From Bradyrhizobium sp. AZCC 1693 (GTDB taxonomy: Bacteria; Pseudomonadota; Alphaproteobacteria; Rhizobiales; Xanthobacteraceae), in NCBI RefSeq assembly GCF_036924745.1, contig NZ_JAZHSD010000001.1, positions 3,534,001 through 3,598,000 of the forward strand: a stretch of 64,000 nt of DNA. The letters are read 5' to 3'. Positions 24,908-34,045 of this stretch are shown here, in pieces (the first letter of the stretch is position 1; every line of letters begins with the position of its first letter). The position numbers were made by a program, and so were the translations under genes. The notes beneath the pieces are model-generated. The model did not search any database. It was given only the letters and a program-made list of their open reading frames with translations, and was not told the DNA's origin.

Positions 24908-26079
24908 TACGCCGTTTTTTCAAACAGCTCCCGCCCGATCAGCATGCGGCGGATTTCGCTGGTGCCGGCGCCGATCTCGTAAAGTTTGGCGTCGCGCAGC
25001 AGCCGCCCGGTCGGGTAGTCGTTGATATAGCCGTTGCCGCCCAAAAGCTGGATGGCGTCGAGCGCGCATTGGGTGGCCTTTTCCGCCGCATAGAGAATGG
25101 CGCCGGCAGCGTCCTCGCGCGTGGTCTCGCCGCGGTCGCAAGCCTTTGCCACCGCATACACATAGGCGCGCGAGGCGTTCATCGTGGTGTACATGTCGGC
25201 GATCTTGCCCTGCACCAGTTGGAAGCTGCCGATCGGCTCGCCGAACTGCTTGCGCTCGTGCACGTAGGGCAGCACCACGTCCATGCAGGCCTGCATGATG
25301 CCGATCGGGCCCGCCGCCAGCACCGCGCGCTCATAATCGAGGCCGCTCATCAGCACATTGACGCCGCGGCCGACCTCGCTCAGCACGTTCTCCTCGGGCA
25401 CCTCGCAATCCTCGAACACCAGTTCGCAGGTGTCGGAGCCGCGCATGCCGAGCTTGTCGAGCTTCTGCGCGGTGGAAAATCCTTTCATGCCCTTTTCGAT
25501 GATGAAGGCGGTCATGCCGCGCGGGCCGGCGTTGGCGTCGGTTTTGGCATAGACCACCAGCGTATCGGCCTCCGGGCCGTTGGTGATCCACATCTTGTTG
25601 CCGTTGAGCACGAAGCGGTCGCCCTTCTTGTCGGCGCGGGTCTTCATCGAGACCACGTCGCTTCCAGCGCCGGGTTCGGACATCGCCAGCGAACCGACAT
25701 GCTCGCCGGAGATCAGCTTTGGCAGGTATTTCCGCTTCTGCGCCTCGTTGCCGTTGCGGCGGATCTGGTTGACGCAGAGGTTGGAATGCGCGCCGTAGGA
25801 CAGGCCGACCGCGGCCGAGGCCCGCGACATTTCTTCCAGTGCGATGCAGTGCTCGAGATAGCCGAGGCCAGACCCGCCATATTCCTCCTCGACGGTGATG
25901 CCGTGCAGGCCGAGCGCGCCGATCCTGGGCCAGAGATCCCTGGGGAACTGGTTGCTGCGGTCGATTTCGGCGGCGCGCGGCGCGATTTCGTTCTGCGAAA
26001 ACGCATGTACCGTCTCGCGGATAGCATCCGCGGTCTCGCCGAGATCGAAGTTGAGCATCCGATGGGCGTTGGGGATCAT
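24907..26079 (-). CDS. ivd: isovaleryl-CoA dehydrogenase
   Basis: A 390-residue acyl-CoA dehydrogenase, the usual length for this enzyme. It has the FAD/substrate blocks [18 protein letters not shown] and [19 protein letters not shown], and the C-terminal [20 protein letters not shown] and [23 protein letters not shown] oxidises isovaleryl-CoA to 3-methylcrotonyl-CoA in leucine breakdown. The ATG at 26079 follows GGGAGG. The methylcrotonyl-CoA carboxylase genes that often accompany it are absent here; the gene is divergent from the CYP153 pair. Confidence 0.88.
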   Translation of the reverse strand: MIPNAHRMLNFDLGETADAIRETVHAFSQNEIAPRAAEIDRSNQFPRDLWPRIGALGLHGITVEEEYGGSGLGYLEHCIALEEMSRASAAVGLSYGAHSNLCVNQIRRNGNEAQKRKYLPKLISGEHVGSLAMSEPGAGSDVVSMKTRADKKGDRFVLNGNKMWITNGPEADTLVVYAKTDANAGPRGMTAFIIEKGMKGFSTAQKLDKLGMRGSDTCELVFEDCEVPEENVLSEVGRGVNVLMSGLDYERAVLAAGPIGIMQACMDVVLPYVHERKQFGEPIGSFQLVQGKIADMYTTMNASRAYVYAVAKACDRGETTREDAAGAILYAAEKATQCALDAIQLLGGNGYINDYPTGRLLRDAKLYEIGAGTSEIRRMLIGRELFEKTA

Positions 26080-26303
26080 GGTCGCCTCCCGGCGGAATTA
26101 AACGTTGTTTCAAACAGCCTTAGTCCCCGGAAATGTCCTTGTCACGAGGCGAAATGCGCTCGCTTGGCCCCGAGGCGGCCACCGTGCCGATGCGGCCAAA
26201 TGCACTCAACTCGTCCTTGCGCCGGCGCACGGCTCGGGATGTAATAGGGTAAAACATCGCCCCTCCGGCATGCTTCGGCGGAGGAACAGCCAGGGAGAGG
26301 CCC

Positions 26304-27575
26304 ATGCACGGAACCATCGATCTCGCCGGAGATTCCCATCTGCGCGCCGCGCGCGAGCGGGCTCAGTCGATTCCGCTCGCTGATTTCGACGTCAGCCATC
26401 CCGAGTTGTTCAAGACCGACTCGTTCTGGCCGTATTTCGATCGGCTGCGCCGGGAAGACCCGGTGCATTATTGCAAGGACAGCATGTTCGGGCCGTATTG
26501 GTCGGTGACCAAGTACAACGACATCATGGACATCGAGACCAACCACGCGGTGTTCTCGTCCGCGGCGTCGCTCGGCGGCATCACCATCCGCGACATCGCG
26601 CCCGACCTGCGCCGCGAGAGTTTCATCGCCATGGACCAGCCGCGCCACTCCGCGCAGCGCAAGACGGTGGCGCCGATGTTCACGCCCACCCATCTCGACC
26701 AGCTTGCGATCAACATCCGCAAGCGCTCCGCCGAATGCCTCGACAACCTTCCGAAGAACGAGGTGTTCGACTGGGTCGACCAGGTCTCGATCGAGCTCAC
26801 CACGCAGATGCTCGCGGTGCTGTTCGACTTCCCCTGGGAGGACCGCCGCAAGCTGACGCGCTGGTCCGACGTCGCGACCACCCTTCCCGGCCCCGGCGGC
26901 CTCGTCGCTACCGAGGAGGAACGCCAGGCCGAGTTGATGGAATGCGCGACCTATTTCGCAAAACTCTGGAAGGAGCGTATCAGCCAGCCGCCGAAGAGCG
27001 ACTTGCTGTCGATGATGGCGCACAGCGACGCCACTCGCGACATGGACCCGAAGAATTTTCTCGGCAATCTGATCCTGCTGATCGTCGGCGGCAACGACAC
27101 CACCCGCAACACGCTGTCGGGCAGCGTCTATGCACTGAACAAGAATCCCGACCAGTACCGCAAGCTGCGCGACAATCCCGAGCTGATCGACAGTTTCGTG
27201 CCTGAGGTGATCCGCTGGCAGACGCCGCTGGCGCATATGCGCCGCACCGCGCTCGAAGACGTCGAGTTCCGCAGCCGGCAGATCAAAAAGGGCGACAAGG
27301 TCGTGATGTGGTACGTCTCCGGCAACCGCGACGAGGACGTGATCGAACGTCCCTACGAATTTATCATTGATCGCGCCCGGCCGCGCACCCACGTTTCCTT
27401 CGGCTTCGGCATCCACCGCTGCGTCGGAATCCGGCTGGCCGAGCTACAACTAAAGATTATATGGGAGGAAATTCTCAAGCGCTTCGAGAATATTGAGATG
27501 GTCGGAGAACCCAAGCGGGTGTATTCGAGTTTTGTCAAAGGCTACGAGACCCTGCCGGTCCGGATCGCCGGCTAA
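26304..27575 (+). CDS. CYP153-type cytochrome P450 (first of a tandem pair)
   Basis: A 423-residue soluble P450 with I-helix GGNDTTRN, ExxR in PEVIRWQ, and the haem loop FGFGIHRCVG with cysteine ligand C373. The run RPRTHVSFGFGIHRCVG and the end VYSSFVKGYETLPVRI are typical of the CYP153 family, bacterial terminal hydroxylases of alkanes and fatty acids. A GGAGAGG ribosome site precedes the ATG at 26304. No ferredoxin or reductase gene is adjacent, so electrons must come from partners elsewhere. A close paralogue starts 27 bases downstream. Confidence 0.88.
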   Translation: MHGTIDLAGDSHLRAARERAQSIPLADFDVSHPELFKTDSFWPYFDRLRREDPVHYCKDSMFGPYWSVTKYNDIMDIETNHAVFSSAASLGGITIRDIAPDLRRESFIAMDQPRHSAQRKTVAPMFTPTHLDQLAINIRKRSAECLDNLPKNEVFDWVDQVSIELTTQMLAVLFDFPWEDRRKLTRWSDVATTLPGPGGLVATEEERQAELMECATYFAKLWKERISQPPKSDLLSMMAHSDATRDMDPKNFLGNLILLIVGGNDTTRNTLSGSVYALNKNPDQYRKLRDNPELIDSFVPEVIRWQTPLAHMRRTALEDVEFRSRQIKKGDKVVMWYVSGNRDEDVIERPYEFIIDRARPRTHVSFGFGIHRCVGIRLAELQLKIIWEEILKRFENIEMVGEPKRVYSSFVKGYETLPVRIAG

Positions 27576-27602
27576 AGCCCTATCACCCGGGATGATCGAA
27601 AA

Positions 27603-28877
27603 ATGAACGTCCAGACATCAATCAGAGCCGACAGGAAAGAGCTTCTGCGCGCCGCGCGCGAGGAAGCCTATTCGACGCCGCTGAAGGATTTTCATCCCGG
27701 TGCGCCAAAGCTGTTCCAGAACGACACCCTGTGGCCGTGGTTCGAGCGGCTGCGCAAGGAAGAGCCGGTGCATTACTGCACCAACTCGCCGATCGAGCCC
27801 TATTGGTCGGTGACAAAATACAACGACATCATGCATGTCGATACCAACCACGGCATGTTCTCTTCCGACTCGACACTCGGCGGCATCTCGATCCGTGACG
27901 TGCCGCCCGGCTACGACTATCCGAGCTTCATCGCGATGGATCAGCCGCGGCATTCGGCGCAGCGCAAGACGGTGTCGCCGATGTTCACGCCGACGCATCT
28001 GGATGAGCTGGCGAAACTGATCCGCGAGCGCTCGCAAAAGGTGCTGGACAATCTGCCGCGCAACGAGACTTTCAACTTCGTCGAGCGCGTCTCGATCGAA
28101 CTGACCACGCAGATGCTGGCGACACTGTTCGATTTCCCCTGGGAGGAGCGGCGCAAGCTGACACGCTGGTCCGACGTCTCGACCGCGCTGCCCAAGAGCG
28201 GCGTCGTGGAATCGCCCGAGCAGCGGCGCCAGGAGATGGATGAATGCTACGCCTATTTCTCAAAGCTCTGGAACGAGCGCGTCAATGCGCCGCCGAAGAA
28301 CGACCTGCTGTCGATGATGGCGCATAGCGACGCGACGCGGCACATGGACCCGGACAATCTGATGGGCAACATCATCCTGTTGATCGTCGGCGGCAACGAC
28401 ACCACCCGCAACACCATGAGCGGCTCGGTGCTGGCGCTGAACGAGCACCCGGACCAGTACCAGAAGCTGCGCGAAAACCCGGCGCTGATCGATTCCATGG
28501 TGCCGGAAGTGATCCGCTGGCAGACGCCGCTCGCCCATATGCGCCGCACCGCTCTGGTCGACACCGAGATCGGCGGCAAGAAGATCAAGAAGGGCGACCG
28601 CGTCGTGATGTGGTACGTCTCGGGCAACCGCGACGAGGAGGGCATCGAGCGTCCCGACGAGTTCATCATCGACCGCGCCCGGCCCCGCACCCATCTGTCG
28701 TTCGGCTTCGGCATTCACCGCTGCGTCGGCATGCGGCTCGCCGAACTGCAATTGAAGATCGTGTGGCAGGAAATGCTCAAGCGCTTCGACCGCATCGAGG
28801 TGGTCGGCGAGCCGAAGCGGGTCTATTCGAGCTTCGTGCGCGGCATCGAGCAACTGCCGGTGCGCATTCCCGGCTGA
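27603..28877 (+). CDS. CYP153-type cytochrome P450 (second of a tandem pair)
   Basis: A 424-residue P450 closely similar to the upstream gene along its whole length, with the same I-helix (GGNDTTRN), ExxR (PEVIRWQ) and haem loop (FGFGIHRCVG, C374). The most visible differences are in the N-terminal 40 residues and around residues 95-110 and 195-210, regions that shape substrate access in this family. The pair looks like an old tandem duplication, probably co-transcribed. The natural substrate and redox partner are not evident from the neighbourhood. Confidence 0.88.
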   Translation: MNVQTSIRADRKELLRAAREEAYSTPLKDFHPGAPKLFQNDTLWPWFERLRKEEPVHYCTNSPIEPYWSVTKYNDIMHVDTNHGMFSSDSTLGGISIRDVPPGYDYPSFIAMDQPRHSAQRKTVSPMFTPTHLDELAKLIRERSQKVLDNLPRNETFNFVERVSIELTTQMLATLFDFPWEERRKLTRWSDVSTALPKSGVVESPEQRRQEMDECYAYFSKLWNERVNAPPKNDLLSMMAHSDATRHMDPDNLMGNIILLIVGGNDTTRNTMSGSVLALNEHPDQYQKLRENPALIDSMVPEVIRWQTPLAHMRRTALVDTEIGGKKIKKGDRVVMWYVSGNRDEEGIERPDEFIIDRARPRTHLSFGFGIHRCVGMRLAELQLKIVWQEMLKRFDRIEVVGEPKRVYSSFVRGIEQLPVRIPG

Positions 28878-29263
28878 TGGGTACCGAGCTAAATCCGCCC
28901 GAGCTTGCGGAGGCGATCAACGCCAAGGTCTTCAAGGCGCGGCGGGTTTCCGCATCGTGGCCGTGAAGCCGGGGTATGCTTGCGCGGGCGATGAGTTCGA
29001 TGCCGGCGGGGCTGAGGAAGTTGACCTTGATCTCGACGGTGACGCCGATCTTGCCTTTGCGGGCCGCGCTGAGGCTCTTTCTTGTAACGGTGCGGGAAGC
29101 CTCGTTGGTCCACCGCTTTCCGAAACACAGGCGTGAGAGGGCTCCAATATCCGGCCTAGCTTGCGAAGCCGATGAGTGACGGCGGCTCACTTCCGATCAA
29201 CGGAATGGTGATCAGCACAATAGGCGACGTGGGGGGAATTTTCTTTGCGCGTGCGTTGGCACG
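28878..29263. other. gene-poor stretch after the CYP153 pair
   Basis: There is no convincing gene here. A minus-strand frame (28777-29190) contains GKIGVTVEIKVNFLSPAGIE, but it overlaps the P450 coding end and lacks a recognisable domain. It may be remnant sequence. Confidence 0.4.
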
Positions 29264-29437
29264 TCAGGTGTTGGAGCCGCGCGACTTCACAAGCCACACC
29301 AGGGCAATAGCCAGCAAACCTGTGCCGATTACAAGCCAAAGTGAGGCCTGTCTGCCGGCGAGCGTATAGGCCAGCAGGAAGCACACAAACCACATTGCGC
29401 CGACAGCTGGAGCGATGGTGCGGAGATGCGTTGGCAT
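29264..29437 (-). CDS. small two-helix membrane protein, hypothetical
   Basis: A 57-residue frame with two hydrophobic helices (VGAMWFVCFLLAYTLAG and LWLVIGTGLLAIALVWLV) joined by a short polar loop and ending in KSRGSNT. Its amphipathic layout and A+T content fit a real small membrane protein. There is no strong ribosome site upstream of the ATG at 29437, which lowers confidence. No family recognised. Confidence 0.45.
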   Translation of the reverse strand: MPTHLRTIAPAVGAMWFVCFLLAYTLAGRQASLWLVIGTGLLAIALVWLVKSRGSNT

Positions 29438-30014
29438 TGGGACGCTCGAACCACTTTTGATTGTACTTCAGGCTTCACATACAGCGCCTCCATGACAGGT
29501 GAAAAAGCGGCATATCACAATTTTTGGTTGAAACGGGCCATTGACAACAATTTATATTCGCGAGTCCCGATAGTGGGTCAGGTGTTCGAAGTCTGCTTCG
29601 CCTCAATGATCCGAGATCGCCGGACCGCTTGGCAGGTCCGCTGAGCGTTGGTGTCGGCCCGAGTCTGGCATGCGCTATCGGGATAGCTCTCTGGCTCCTG
29701 ATCGGGGCAGCCACGGCATACGCGATCCGGGGTTAAGACAAGCAAGATGTCTGCGTCGGGTCATTCGTCTCGGTGGGGCCGCGCATAGCCGAGGTCCGCT
29801 CTGCCCCATCGACTGCATCGTCAGATCGGCCCGGCAGGTCGGTTTCGCGCCAGAGGGCCAAAACCATTTTCGCAACTTTCCGCTCGACCGCGGAAATAAC
29901 CGGAAAGCAGAATATCAGTCTCCCCACATTGATATGTAGCCCGCGAGGGGCTTGCTTCAAGCCCCCGGGCATCCCGTAAAAGCCTGCCGAAGCCAATTGC
30001 AACGGAGGGACGAA
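29438..30014. other. intergenic stretch without a supported gene
   Basis: Several short frames occur on both strands (for example 29426-29644 and 29670-29939), but none has a ribosome site, membrane pattern or recognisable motif. The right end carries the promoter and the GGAGG ribosome site of the FAD monooxygenase. Confidence 0.4.
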
Positions 30015-31526
30015 ATGGGTGCGGCAAAGACCGAGCACGCGGTGGTGATCGTCGGCGGAGGTCCGACAGGACTGATGTTGGCAGGCGAGTTGGCGTTGGC
30101 GGGCATCGAAATTGCGATTGTCGAGCGGCGCGCCAGCCAGGAGTTCGCTGGCTCGCGCGCGGGCGGTCTGCACGCGCGCACGATCGAGGTGCTCGATCAG
30201 CGAGGCATCGCCGATCGGTTCCTCTCGGAGGGACAGGTGGCGCAGGTGGCGGCGTTCGCCGGAGTCTCTTTGGACATCAGCGACTTTCCCACCAGGCACA
30301 ATTACGGGCTCGGGCTGTGGCAGAACCACATCGAACGCATCCTGGCCGGCTGGGTCGGGGAGCTGGCGGTCACGATCCATCGCGGAATTGAGGTGACCGG
30401 TATCGCGCAGGACGATAGCGGCGTGGAGATCGCGCTGTCCGACGGCGGATCGCTGCGGGCGGAGTATGTCGTCGGCTGCGATGGAGGACGCAGCCTGATC
30501 CGTAAAGCCGCTGGCATCGCGTTTCCGGGATGGGATCCGACCGTCAGCAACCTGATCGCAGAAGTCGAGGTGGCCGAGGAGCCGAAATGGGGCATCCACC
30601 GTGATGCCTTAGGCGTCCATGGCTTCGGAAAGTTGAAGTACGAGATCCGCGATGGCGAGGTGGTCTACATGGATGGGGGACCGGCACGGGTCATGGTGAC
30701 CGAACGGCACGTCGGGGCCGCCGGCGAACCCACCTTGCGCGATCTCAGCGAGGCGCTCATCGCCGTCTACGGGACCGATTACGGGATCCACAGTCCGACC
30801 TGGATTTCGCGATTCACCGATATGGCCCGGCAGGCAGCTTCCTATCGCAAGGGACGGGTGCTGCTGGCCGGCGACGCCGCGCACGTGCATTACCCGACGG
30901 GCGGACAGGGCCTCAACCTCGGTGTGCAGGATGCGGTGAACCTCGGATGGAAGCTGGCCCAGGTCGTCAGGAAGACGTCGCCGGAAAGCCTCCTCGATAC
31001 CTACCATGCCGAGCGGCACCCGATCGCCGCCACCGTGTTGCGCAACACGATGGCGCAAGTCGCGCTGCTCCGCACCGATGATCGCACCAACGCCTTGCGC
31101 GAGACCATCTCCGAGCTGCTGGGCATTGACGAGCCTCGCAAGCGGGTCGCCGCTATGATGTCTGGTCTCGGCATTCATTACGACCTCGGCGAGGGACACA
31201 AGCTGCTCGGACGCCGCATGCCCGATCTCGACCTGGTCACCGCCAGCGGCCCGCTGCGGGTCTTCACGCTGCTGCACGAGGCGCGGCCGGTGTTGCTCAA
31301 CCTCGGTGAGCCCGGCGGCTTCGACATCACGCCATGGGCGGATCGGGTTTGGCTTGTCGACGCCAAATGCGTTGGTCCGTGGGAGCTTCCGGTGCTTGGC
31401 GCGGTCACGGCCCCCGACGCCGTGCTAATTCGGCCCGACGGATATGTAGCCTGGGTGGGGGATTCAACCCGGTCGGGGCCCGCTGACGCGCTAACCACCT
31501 GGTTCGGACCGCCTGCCGCGGCGTAG
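30015..31526 (+). CDS. FAD-dependent aromatic-ring hydroxylase-like monooxygenase
   Basis: A 503-residue flavoprotein of the PheA/TfdB/MhpA-like class A monooxygenases. The N-terminal dinucleotide motif is VVIVGGGPTGLMLAGELALA, the DG motif is VVGCDGGRSLIRKAAG, and the FAD ribityl motif is GRVLLAGDAAHVHYPTGGQG. A C-terminal thioredoxin-like domain follows, as in phenol hydroxylases. I chose the ATG at 30015, preceded by ACGGAGGGACGAA. Substrates of this family are phenols, antibiotics or polyketides; nothing nearby settles which. It is a single gene flanked by intergenic DNA. Confidence 0.85.
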   Translation: MGAAKTEHAVVIVGGGPTGLMLAGELALAGIEIAIVERRASQEFAGSRAGGLHARTIEVLDQRGIADRFLSEGQVAQVAAFAGVSLDISDFPTRHNYGLGLWQNHIERILAGWVGELAVTIHRGIEVTGIAQDDSGVEIALSDGGSLRAEYVVGCDGGRSLIRKAAGIAFPGWDPTVSNLIAEVEVAEEPKWGIHRDALGVHGFGKLKYEIRDGEVVYMDGGPARVMVTERHVGAAGEPTLRDLSEALIAVYGTDYGIHSPTWISRFTDMARQAASYRKGRVLLAGDAAHVHYPTGGQGLNLGVQDAVNLGWKLAQVVRKTSPESLLDTYHAERHPIAATVLRNTMAQVALLRTDDRTNALRETISELLGIDEPRKRVAAMMSGLGIHYDLGEGHKLLGRRMPDLDLVTASGPLRVFTLLHEARPVLLNLGEPGGFDITPWADRVWLVDAKCVGPWELPVLGAVTAPDAVLIRPDGYVAWVGDSTRSGPADALTTWFGPPAAA

Positions 31527-31688
31527 CCGACAGGTTTCGCGGAAGCGTCCCGGGCAGTCGTTGTTTGAGATCTGCGCCTCGTCGTTTGCAGAGGATGGCA
31601 GAAGCTGCGGCGGACTCCATTGACGGCGTCGACCAGGCACACGACATATCCCGTACCGTCGATCCGGGTCACTGCTCGGGAGCAAGAT

Positions 31689-32888
31689 ATGAACGCGCCG
31701 CCAAACATCGATCCCGTCCCCGCACATTCTGACGACGACGTTGTGCACTGGCTGACAAACGGTACGCGCGATGAGCGCTTCCTTGACAATATTTTTGCTG
31801 AACTGTGTGTCCGGCTCCAGCGAGCGGGCATTCCCGTCAAGCGGGCGACGCTTCATCTCCTGATCTACCATCCGCAGTGGCTTGGCGCCCGGATCATGTG
31901 GGCCGACGGGATGCGCGAGGCCGAGCTTGCGAGGGTCGACTACGATGTCAGGGAGCGATCCGAATACATCGGTAGTCCCGCCAACGAAATCCATGACGGC
32001 GCCACCGAGGTGCGCGAGAATCTCGAACGCGACCCGTCGCTGGGCCGCAAGCACGCCATCTATGGCGAGATGCGGGCGAAAGGCCTGACCGACTATGTGG
32101 CGTGGCCGCTGTACCATACGCTCGGCAAGCGGCATATCGTGACCTTTGCAACCGATCGGCCAGGTGGTTTCGACGACGCGCATATCGCCCGCCTGTTGAA
32201 GCTGTTGCCGGTTCTCGCGCTGGTCAGCGAAATCCGCATGAAAAACCGGCTGGCGCGAACGCTGCTCGAAACCTATGTCGGGACACATGCCGGCGAACTC
32301 ATTCTGGCCGGCGCCACCAGGCGCGGCAGCGGGACGACGGTGCGCGCCGCGATCATGATCTGCGATCTGCGTGATTTCACCCGGATTTCCGACAACTGGC
32401 CGCGCGATGACGTCATCGATCTTCTCAACGGCTATTTCGACGCGATGTCGGAGCCGATTGCGCGACATGGCGGGGAAATTCTGAAATTCATCGGCGACGG
32501 CCTGCTCGCCATTTTTCCGCTCAGCCAGCCCCAAGCCTGCGCAAATCTGCTGCATGCCGTGGCCGAAGCCCGCAAGGCCATGGTTGCCCTGAACGAAAAG
32601 AACGGCGAAACCGGTCGTGCGCCGCTGAATTACGGCATCGGCGTCCACGTCGGAGACGTCATGTACGGCAATATCGGGTCGCGTACCCGGCTCGACTTCA
32701 CCGTCATCGGTCCCGCGGTCAACATGGCTTCGCGTCTCGAAACCCTCACCAAACAATTGGGCAGAACGGTGCTGCTGTCCCGCGCGTTCGCCGACTTCGT
32801 CGAACGCGATTTCGATCTCGAACACGTCGGCGAACATCCGGTCCGCGGCTTCAACGACCCAATCGAGCTGTTTGCGTATCACGGCTGA
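31689..32888 (+). CDS. class III adenylate/guanylate cyclase
   Basis: A 399-residue protein with an N-terminal sensor-like region (about 1-210) and a C-terminal cyclase domain. Metal-binding aspartates lie in MICDLRDFTRISD and KFIGDGLLAIFP, and the transition-state Asn/Arg in GPAVNMASRLE. It would convert ATP (or GTP) to the cyclic nucleotide in the cytoplasm. The N-terminal region has no membrane helix and is shared with other rhizobial cyclases. The ATG at 31689 has GGAG at seven bases. It converges with the split cyclase/ATPase gene on the other strand. Confidence 0.85.
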   Translation: MNAPPNIDPVPAHSDDDVVHWLTNGTRDERFLDNIFAELCVRLQRAGIPVKRATLHLLIYHPQWLGARIMWADGMREAELARVDYDVRERSEYIGSPANEIHDGATEVRENLERDPSLGRKHAIYGEMRAKGLTDYVAWPLYHTLGKRHIVTFATDRPGGFDDAHIARLLKLLPVLALVSEIRMKNRLARTLLETYVGTHAGELILAGATRRGSGTTVRAAIMICDLRDFTRISDNWPRDDVIDLLNGYFDAMSEPIARHGGEILKFIGDGLLAIFPLSQPQACANLLHAVAEARKAMVALNEKNGETGRAPLNYGIGVHVGDVMYGNIGSRTRLDFTVIGPAVNMASRLETLTKQLGRTVLLSRAFADFVERDFDLEHVGEHPVRGFNDPIELFAYHG

Positions 32889-32968
32889 AACCCGCTTCCG
32901 TAGCGGACGCGCGTTGAGCATTTCTCCAGCCGGGCTCCATGGATCGCGAGCTCGGCTGGATGGCCTTA

Positions 32969-34045
32969 TCAATGAAGCTCGCCGAGCAACGCCTTGGCCT
33001 TTCGAAGGTCGCTTGTGTCAAAACCTTCGGTGAACCAATCATAGATCGGGGCGAGGAGGTCACGTGCCGTTTGCCGCTTTCCCTGATCGCGCAAGAGCCG
33101 CGCCAGGCTCATGGCCGCGCGCAATTCCCACGACTTTGCCTGCTGTGCTCGCGCAAGGGTCAGGGAATGCTCGAAATACGCTTGCGCCTTCGCCTCGTCC
33201 CGCTGCGGCGACTTGAGCACGATTTCACCGGCAACGCGATGCGCCTCAGCCTCGCACCATCTCTCCTTCGTGGAGTGCATCGCCGTCATTGCCTTGTCGA
33301 TGCAGCGCCAGGCTTCATCGAATTGGCCCGAATTGGCATGGGCGATTGCCAGCATGAACTCCTGCTCCGGCGTAAATATCGTCGATCCGGCCGACCGCCA
33401 TAAATCAATACCCGCCGTGACGATCTCGACTGCTTTCGCGGCTCCCGTCAGGGTCAGGATATAGCCCCGCCGTAACACGCCTTCGGCCTTTCGGAACGGG
33501 GCGCCTTTCTCCTCGGCCAGCACGACAAGCTCTTTGAGATGGTCGTTTGCCGCGTGGTAATTCCCGCAATAGGTATTCACAAGAATCGGGAAATTCAGCG
33601 TAAACATCAAAGTGGCGGCATGTTCAATCTGGCGCGCTTCCACTAGCGCGCAGTCTGCATCTTTGAGCGCAGCCTCGGGATAACCGAGCAGCCACAAGGC
33701 CATTGACCGGAACGCCAGGCACGTTACCCGGAGGTCCTGGCCAAATCGCGTCATCAATCGCCGGTGCTCGGCGGGGCGGTAAAGGGCGAGGGCTTCATTG
33801 TAGTGCGCTTTGGCCTCGACGAGATCCCCCATAAGCGCGAGCGTACTCGCCATGGTGCGGTGTCCAATCATGCGCGGCGCCGCCGTTTCCTCCTTCTCGC
33901 CAAGCACCAGAAACCGCGCTGCGAGCTCTCGCGCAACGTCACCATTGAAGTTTATGAAATTGACGATCCACTGGCCAAACAGGGCCGACAGCAGCAACGA
34001 AGGGTCATCGGGAGGTTCTCCGAGTCGTTCCGCTTGCTCGATCAA
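32969..34045 (-). pseudogene. C-terminal TPR part of the split adenylate cyclase/ATPase
   Basis: A 358-residue frame consisting of TPR-like helical repeats (for example LALMGDLVEAKAHYNEALAL and AIAHANSGQFDEAWRCIDKA). In homologous cyclase-ATPase proteins of about 1100 residues this region is the C-terminus of one chain. Here it is in a different frame from 34042-36264. It could only start at a TTG overlapping the upstream stop (TTGA), so it is either the second half of a frameshifted gene or, less likely, a translationally coupled separate protein. Confidence 0.65.

Noticed and set aside
25069..26244. 391-codon plus-strand frame
   Set aside because: Antisense of isovaleryl-CoA dehydrogenase, His/Ala-rich with no fold.
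26142..27416. 424-codon minus-strand frame
   Set aside because: Antisense of the first CYP153 gene.
31491..32972. 493-codon minus-strand frame
   Set aside because: Antisense of the class III cyclase, which has all catalytic motifs on the plus strand.
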